This document shows, piece after piece, positions 56,786 through 64,000 of a stretch of 64,000 nt of DNA. The notes beneath the pieces are model-generated. The model ran no database searches. It worked only from the letters and a program-made list of their open reading frames with translations, and was not told where the DNA came from. The stretch is from Phoronis australis (Eukaryota; Phoronida; Phoronidae): the NCBI GenBank assembly GCA_002633005.1, contig NMRA01000486.1:181251-245250 (forward strand). Direction: 5' to 3'. Both the position numbers and the translations under genes were made by a program. Numbering within the stretch: position 1 is the stretch's first letter; the number at the start of each line of letters is the position of its first letter.

Positions 56786-59700
56786 TACTTCTTATCCTGT
56801 CCAATAGGGGGTAGCATTGAGGTTCATTAGGGTTGTTGTGCTGCGTACCATACCATGACTGTGGTCATGTGTTATCACGTGTCGCATACTGTACTTAGAC
56901 ACTTGCTCATCATTTTTATTTTGCCTTATAATAAAACGCATCACACCGACTTCTGCATGGTTCACAATCTCAGAGGAAAACATGGAAATAAAGTAGACAG
57001 AATTGTCATTCTGTGAGTGATACTGGGAAATCAAGGAGCAAAAATTGTTGTCCTTTTTTATGGGAAAAAGAACTCATGAAATAAAATTTCAACCTGGAAC
57101 CGCAATATAAATTGAACCATGTGTTATCGTAAATTTATTTCCAAGAATTACAAAACAGGTGATGGGCAACTTCCATAATAGTTTAATTGAAAACCACGCA
57201 ACTAGAGCAGACCCTAGTGAATCACATTGTGACTTGATGACTTGTAGTTGTGATGTGATTGACAGCTCTCCACTGTGTGATACTAGGTAACAATGCATGC
57301 TCCCGATGTGCGATGCAAGGTAACAATGCATGCTCCTGATGTGTGATGCAAGGTAACAATGCATGCTCCTGATGTGTGATGCAAGGTAACAATGCATGCT
57401 CCTGATGTGTGATACAAGGTAACAATGCATGCTCCTGATGGCCTTACTACAATGTTCAATGTATCTGATGCTCACTGTTACTAACTCAACTTGCATACTC
57501 TGCAGTTGAGTTGGCACTTGTGCAATGGAAAGCTATGAGACCAAAAAGCATAGCTGGTTCTAGTCTGTTCTTTTTTTGAAAATAGAGAGACAGTGGTACA
57601 CTATTTTTTCAGTTGCCCACTTTTTCAAACAATCCACCTAAAGTGAGAAAACCTGTGGCGTTTCAAACCTTGCTTTTCGTACCCTTGCATCCAAGCCTTT
57701 GGGTAGCTTCTCAACAGAATAACACGAGACCTCGGCTGAAATTGACAAATACAGCAGATGTTTTTTTTTTAGTAGGTGAGCGAAGGTTTCATAATGAATT
57801 TGTTTACAGACCAGAACCACCTGTGCCTATTGTTGGCTTGGTAAGCAAACGTTACCAGGTTCGCTGTAATACTGTTTCATCTGGTAAATACGAGTCGTTT
57901 TAGGTATTATAAACTCGGAATTTAAGAATTGTGTTGATGGACACCTTTGATTTAAAAATAGTTGGTGGTGTGCATCAGCACAAAAATTTTACTTATCGGT
58001 TATCTAGCTTGTATTTTGCACAAGAGGGGTCAGCGTTACATGTAGTTGTGAGTCTCTGGGCATTTTGGATGACTCTTGGGCAGTTTGTAGGAGCTGGCAT
58101 GATTCCAGCACTCAGTTATTCACAGTAGGTGGGTCAAGTATGTTTTGGTTATCTCCATACTATCACAACTGTATATGGTATCTCTAATGTCTTTGTCTTA
58201 AGTATGGATTATTTGAATTTCTAGTTTTGAATTGGGCTACAAAATCTGATTTATGTAGTGTATAGATCTGACTTCTCACAATTTTCTCAAGATCTTTAAG
58301 TCAATTTTTTGTGTAGACTTGTTATCAATAATTGGTTATCTTGTATTTGTTATCAATAATTGGTTATCTTGTATTTGTTAACGAGAGAATTTATGGCAAA
58401 AATTCTCCACTATGGGATAGTCGTAGAATTTGGGAAACGGAAAGTCATGCAAAAAATAATCTCAACTCTGGAATTTGGGACTTGGGAATTTTGGCGTTCT
58501 CCATATTTCTCAAATTTCTTACTTGTTTTCAATCTACCGAGTGGATAATTTTGCCATATTTTAGGCGATTCTTGAATTTGGGAAGGCCAGTATTGGCTAT
58601 TTCTAGAGTTTGTGACAAGGTCCGACCTTGAGCTAAATAATTCATTTTTTCGCTGTCCCAAATTGTTGAAGTTTTACCTAATGTATTAAAGTTTGTTGAT
58701 GTAACCAAGAAATAGTTTGGGGGTTTCGTTTTATCAGCATTAGTGAAATACGGGGAGGTGGAATTAGAACTGGTCTGTCGAAGGTGTCCCGGATATTCAT
58801 GCCCAAATAAATTACAAATTAGACGAGAGAAATATGAAACAGTTCAAAGTAAGTGAATATTCTAGATGCAGAAACAACAGCATGCAGACATTCATTTGTA
58901 CTTTCGTTGTTTTCTGGTATCCGCCTGTGAATGCGTTTGGCTCATCCCAAACTGAGTCAGTTGTGAAGAAATTACTTTTGGAATAAACTATGTTGAACAA
59001 AATCAAAAATGGTAAATATCTGGTGAAACGATTTTGGACATCATGCTATGAATACAAAGACAGTTTGTAAAAAATGCAAGTGAACTGCACCGTTTTGGTA
59101 GTTTTCTTCTTCGCACATAAACCTGTCGACAGTCGGTCTTTGTACAACTCATGCCCTAGGTTATTTTTGTCCGACAATGACCGAATGCTTGTGATTGGTT
59201 TAATTCACGATTGCTCAGAAATTATCAACATGTATCTGTGTGTTCCTGTTGGCAGTTAATGGCTGAAAATTGTGTTGGTTGCATACTTTCGTAAGGAGTG
59301 GTACTAGAATTGAATTGTGGATCATCGGCTGGCTAGCAAAAGTAGCTTATACAGTAAAAAGCATTTTAGTTACAAGGGTTAGTGCGTATGTAACATTTGC
59401 GAATCTGCACATTACTTCCAGGCGTTTCATGTGCGAGCACTAACAAGTAACAGCCAATCAAAAATGCACAGCCATGATGTCATTAGTTCTCTTATGCATT
59501 TTTGACCTCTTGTAAAACTGTAGTGTCCTAATGTGATTTCTTTCTGTGCTGGTCATTCATAAGACTTCTGCTGTCTGCTTTTTGCTACGATTCACAGAAA
59601 ACAATATTCCAAGTCTTACACTGTCTGGTGTTTTTTTACACAAGTTACTGTCGTGTGTGTGCTGTTTAGTCCACCGAAGGTTGGATCTACTCTGGATTGT

Positions 59701-61792
59701 GACATCACATTTAATTTGTTTCCTTCTTATGTATTAGTGTATTTGTATCGCCCATGACACAGTGCCAGATGGTTGATTCATTAATGAGATTGGAAGAAAG
59801 ATGCAATGCCTCAGCCATGTGATTTATGTCAGATGTTATCAGTTTATGCGTTTAAGTATGATCTTATTAAGAGCAGCAGTTGTTAATGTGAGAAATGAGA
59901 ATAAAATATAATATGATATTATTAATAATGGGTTTTGAATAAAGTTATTTTTTACATGTGGAACATCTTTGTATTTTTGATATTATTCACACATAAACGA
60001 TATTTTACCCCGTTTCGTTGGTTAAACAACGAAAATTGAATTAGGCCTTTTATTCCCCTAAAAACATGCATAATTGCCATTACCATGATGGGATCCCATG
60101 TTCATTACAACAGACAGTGTGGCATGCGCTAACTTCAATTTTGCTATTTTAGGGTGTGGTAAGCCCAATAGAGTCTGAAGCATTTCAAGACGTCAGTGCT
60201 TTCGATGTTCTTGTTGGTAATAGAAATAGAATCCTGTCATGGTAAGGGATGTAATGAGATCGATTTTTTTAGAGTAAAATGCCTAATACATTGTATCGCT
60301 AATTTAAAGATCAGTACTTCATCAGTGTACTGCGCTCATTTCGTGTGAAGGACAAATTTTTGCTAAGTACAGTGAATTCACATTGGGATTTGGTGAGAGA
60401 CCATGGACTACCTACTAGTTGCCAGACTTGTGATGCAGGAAAGTGGTTGGACAAACTAAGCAACTGTTGAAATCTTCCTAAAATTTACTGAGGTTGCTGG
60501 AGATACAGTCATATATTTGAAAAGTAGTGTTTAAGTTTCCTTTTTGGATTGATTTATTAAACATTGATTGACTGAAAAGTGACAAACAATAAGACTGCCA
60601 TGATGCCAAATACATCTCTTCCACAAAACAGGTAGAGGTGGCCCTGAAAGGGCAACATAGCTATCTCGGGGGCCCAATGCCAATTTTCATAGTCGCCAGA
60701 CAATATATTGTATTGGTATGGATTTTGACTATACTGTGCCACCCCTACATGGGTTCATAATGCAACATAAAAATGAGATGTAATTATATATGTAAAAATG
60801 AGATGGACAAATATACAAAAATAAGGATGAAAATTCAGAGTAAAGCGTGAATGAAACTCCTCTAAAAGGAGAACTGGTGAACAAATGACACAGAGAACCT
60901 ATTTGTTTCCATTCTGTGCCCGCAGCCTTATACAAACCTTCAGCCTTGCCATAACTCGTGTAATATATTGTAATTGCTTTGGGTTAATCAGCTCTTAGCT
61001 CAGCATGTTGTATGTCCAAAGCCAGGAATGACCTTGACATTACAAATGGCACTCAATGAAGACAGACACTGGAATCTACTGATTTCAGTACTTTCTAGGA
61101 AATACATTAGTGTGTATTTAAGCTTATACAAGTCTCCCCCATGAACAATTGCATTCCATGCAAGACTTGACATCACAGTAATTCAGTGGCATTACAAGAG
61201 GGATGCATAGCCTCCAGTTGCATCCCAACCCGACAGTAGCCAATGCCAAGTGAGGGAGGCACCACGAAATTCATGCTAAGGATTGTACATTGACTCTTGA
61301 CTTTCCTCAATTTCCAACTGCTGCTTGCTGGCTTATGTGCCTTGGTACTTGTCCATTAAGTTGCACACCCAGCTGAGAAATGATGAGAAGCAATATACTG
61401 TCTAATGCTGGCCCCACTGTAGACTGTAGACGAACAACTTAGCCAAGCAAGCTCAATAACATCAGCAGCCTACCGTGTCCACAGAGATGTCATTGCCTAC
61501 ACCTGCATGGTTTCTTTGAAAATTGGGCACTTCAAGGCTCGTGATGATGTGATGGTGCAACAACGGGAATCATAACAGACAGGTCAGTACCTTTTGACCT
61601 AGCCAGGTCACTGCAGTAATGACAACGAAAGGGCTGGTATCTACTGCCCTAGCCACACCAAAGAAGTGATGACACTGAAAGGCCCGGTATCTTCTGCCCT
61701 AGCTATGCCACAACAATGACTCTGAATGTTCAAAATTAACAAAAAAATAGACTCATGACCTCTGACCCATCTCTGTTACAGTTCTCTGACTG
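56786..61792. other. Tail-to-tail region between SLC35A2 and CDK20
   Basis: This holds the SLC35A2 3' UTR and, on the other strand, that of CDK20. AATAAA signals lie at 56987-56992, 57079 and 59938-59943; the first is a plausible end for SLC35A2. It also has a 33-bp minisatellite at 57275-57441, a direct 30-bp duplication near 58325-58380 and an imperfect ~62-bp repeat near 61590-61720. Short open frames here match nothing I recognise. Confidence 0.5.
57275..57441. repeat. 33-bp minisatellite, 5 copies
   Basis: Unit GATGCAAGGTAACAATGCAT plus GCTCCTGATGTGT. Copies differ at one or two positions. The 33-bp period is a multiple of three and produces a 142-codon minus-strand open frame that I consider an artefact. 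Confidence 0.95.
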
Positions 61793-63866
61793 TCAGTTTT
61801 TCTTGTGTATGTACATTGAAAACATTTCCGGGTCCAGGAGAGAGTCTTCTAAAGGTGCGTCCACATTGTACTCATGAGCTCTCGGTACACGGCGGGTCTT
61901 CCCTCTCTGGGGTATAGGCAGCTCTGAGTGGTGTGCAGGTAGGGGCTCCGTGAACAGGTAGGGGTGCACCAAAGCCTATGGGTAGACGATGAGAATTAGG
62001 GCACTGGCAGCAAAAGCCTGACAGGTGGATACAGAGGTATGGAAATGATCTAGGAATTGTAAAAACAAATGATTTTATGAACGGTAGTATGTTGTTGACA
62101 AGAATCACACAAAGTGATCTCAAACACCTTGCCTGAGTTCATTAATTTGTATTTTGTTCAAGAGAAACAGAATGCATTTCTGACTACTAGTTAAACAATC
62201 TATTCAGCTGATTTCAAAAAAGATCCATATTAAGATCCACGTTAATGGTCAATGTGTCTAGTTGTTTAATTTGCTTTAATTACTTCAAATAAATTATTGC
62301 AAAGAAATTTTCAATCATGACAATATTTTAAGATAAACTCCCGCTGTATTGATGAAGCAACTCAATGCACTTTGACATGAACCCACAGTGCAATTTAACA
62401 TGAACCCACAGTGCACTTTGACATGAACCCACAATGCACTTTGACATGAACCCACAATGCCCTTTGACATAAGCCCACAATGCACTTTGACATGAACCCA
62501 ACATTTCATCATTCACCTTTTGTTAGAATTTTCAAAATAATTTCACATGATAATGATTCTTACTTGTCAAATTATTAACACATTTAATTTCGAAATAAGT
62601 GAACTTCAGTGGCATTACTGTATACTTTAATGCACTGGCAAAAATAATAGATTTTGTAGAAAAATAATGAAAACAAACATAACCCATCCACCAACCTCCT
62701 TGGCAGAAATCCTTTCATTGGACGGGTAAACAAGGAACCTCTTTAGTAAATCAAGGGCAACTGGAGAGGCATCAGGAAGTATTTCTTCAAATGGCGTCGG
62801 CGGACTCTCTTGGAATGTGATCTTTTTATAATCGGGCAGTTCTGACATACCCTGTGCACACAGACATTTAGAATACACTACAGTACAGTATACACTTTAT
62901 AAGGAAAACACATCTGTCCTTTCAAATAAGCGAATCTTGACAGTATTTCGCATTATATTTCTCTACTACAACCTAGTAATATCACACTGAGCTGATGTAA
63001 GTCGTTTGCATTGTAATCCTAAAACATTAACATAATTATGTTAAATTAATAATAAGCTTCATTAAGATCACACGCTACGTACAGGCCATGTCTGTTCTGT
63101 AGGCGTTCCCAGGACCTTGAGTACGCAGCATAGCTGTTCTATATCAGTGTCTCCAGGGAACAGTGGTGAATTGTTGAGCAGCTCACCAAAGATGCATCCA
63201 ACAGCCCTGAGTAGACAGGGAATAAAGAGAGTAGAATCACATCTCAGCAGTGGAGATGTTAATCTGTGACAAATACATGGTGATATTCACTTTCTGTATG
63301 ACTCATACTTTACAATGACACATCCACTTTGATGGTCGAAGTAATAAACATTGTCAACAGGGGTCACACATTCACAGCACACAGGCCGTGAAGTGCAAAG
63401 CAAATGCAACAATGTTCAACATCCATATTTCAATTTTATCCCAAAATCGTTGTGTGAAGGAATGTCAACAAGAGCGAACACACACATCTGTGTTATTCTC
63501 TCTAGCATCTTTATTCTAATGTGATTAAATCAATACACCACAAACGAACTTGTTTGCCTTTTTTCTGTTCTTTATCCAAAATCTACATATTAAGTGTTTT
63601 GACTTAGAGTTGACATATTTAATATATTTAATACTCAGGAATAGTTAGTGACAAGATATGTTGCTTCTTCGTTATCATTTTCCATGTTGTTGAAGACACA
63701 ATTATCAGAAAGTCGATTTTAAATTAAAACGCACTATAAAATAAAAGCTTAATGAGAGATTACAAGTCAAAACTTGAACAAAAGAACAGAGTAGAGCACT
63801 GACCATAAGTCAACACCCTCGTCATACTTTCTGGCACCGTAGAGTAGCTCTGGGGCTCTGTACCAT
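61793..63866 (-). CDS. CDK20: CDK20 / CCRK kinase, C-terminal half (partial)
   Basis: Cell-cycle-related kinase CDK20 is a CMGC kinase that regulates cilium length and Hedgehog signalling, acting upstream of ICK/MAK kinases. The minus-strand exons 63866-63804, 63206-63083, 62851-62696 and 61975-61793 splice in phase to 174 residues ending in TGA. Key blocks are [20 protein letters not shown] (end of activation segment and P+1 loop), [35 protein letters not shown] and [10 protein letters not shown]. They are followed by [19 protein letters not shown], then [20 protein letters not shown] and a basic tail. The last block identifies CDK20 rather than CDK7 or CDK2. The N-lobe, HRD and DFG exons lie beyond the right edge. 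A trace between 63880 and 64000 did not yield the preceding exon. Confidence 0.94.
62368..62494. repeat. 23-bp tandem repeat, ~6 copies, CDK20 intron
   Basis: Unit GCACTTTGACATGAACCCACAAT, with small variants, in the intron before the last CDK20 exon. Confidence 0.92.
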
Positions 63867-64000
63867 CTAGAATGAAAGATGTAATTGTCATATAAGCGTT
63901 GACAGAAGACGGCTCAAATCCAAGCAAGGCATACCTCACTGTTGAGGACCCCAGACCACAGGGGTATGATGAATAATGTCTTAGAACTTGCAACTGCACC

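Noticed and set aside
57613-57903. 96-codon open frame downstream of SLC35A2
   Set aside because: It has no recognisable family, no splice context, and lies in an AT-rich 3' region where chance frames of this size are common.
63880-64000. Upstream CDK20 exon at the right edge
   Set aside because: Reading the minus strand, I found no DFG or activation-loop peptide with a donor in the right phase for 63866. The short open frame here shows no kinase motif.

Overview
This window is nuclear DNA from an animal, most likely a marine invertebrate. It has spliced genes with GT-AG introns, AT-rich introns full of minisatellites, TA-target and hAT-type DNA transposons, tRNA-derived SINEs and a decayed L1/Tx1-type LINE. 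The protein fragments read like close invertebrate relatives of vertebrate genes. Minisatellites that begin at splice sites make me think of amphioxus, but that is a guess. The assembly is a draft: there are single-base N joins at 21447 and 33038 and a 34-base N run at 45978-46011. At least one join looks like two haplotypes placed in tandem.

Layout from left to right. (1) 1-8963 is intron of MON2 (plus strand) and holds a 36-bp minisatellite, the LINE and transposon remnants. (2) 8964-11173 holds the last four coding exons of MON2, a large Golgi/endosome trafficking scaffold. (3) 11174-22204 is intergenic. It has MITEs, a 2269-bp hAT element with a perfect 8-bp target duplication, a 1014-bp TA-flanked element, and an extra copy of NEK4 exon 1. 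(4) 22205-37077 is a complete NEK4-like kinase gene on the plus strand, with 14 coding exons and about 683 residues. All exon phases join correctly. (5) 41550-43386 is CHCHD4/MIA40 on the minus strand, with three exons and 134 residues. (6) 43644-56785 is SLC35A2-like, a UDP-galactose transporter on the plus strand, with four exons and 338 residues. It is divergent from CHCHD4 across a 257-bp promoter with an NRF1-like palindrome and a YY1-like start-codon motif. (7) 61793 to beyond 63866 is the C-terminal half of CDK20/CCRK on the minus strand, running in from the right edge.

The genes do not form a pathway. MON2 and SLC35A2 both act at the Golgi, CHCHD4 acts in mitochondrial import, and NEK4 and CDK20 are kinases linked to cilia and the cell cycle. 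I read their adjacency as ordinary animal gene order.

The most unusual structure is in NEK4. At three separate places a tandem repeat starts at, or copies, an exon-intron edge: the donor of exon 1, the acceptor and start of exon 5 (triplicated), and the donor of exon 7 (it seeds a 20-bp minisatellite, and the exon end recurs 456 bp downstream). Exon 1 also exists twice, and a MITE is present beside one copy and absent from the other, which points to haplotype variation and a recently mobile MITE. I found no operon-like, CRISPR-like or otherwise clearly new multi-gene system.
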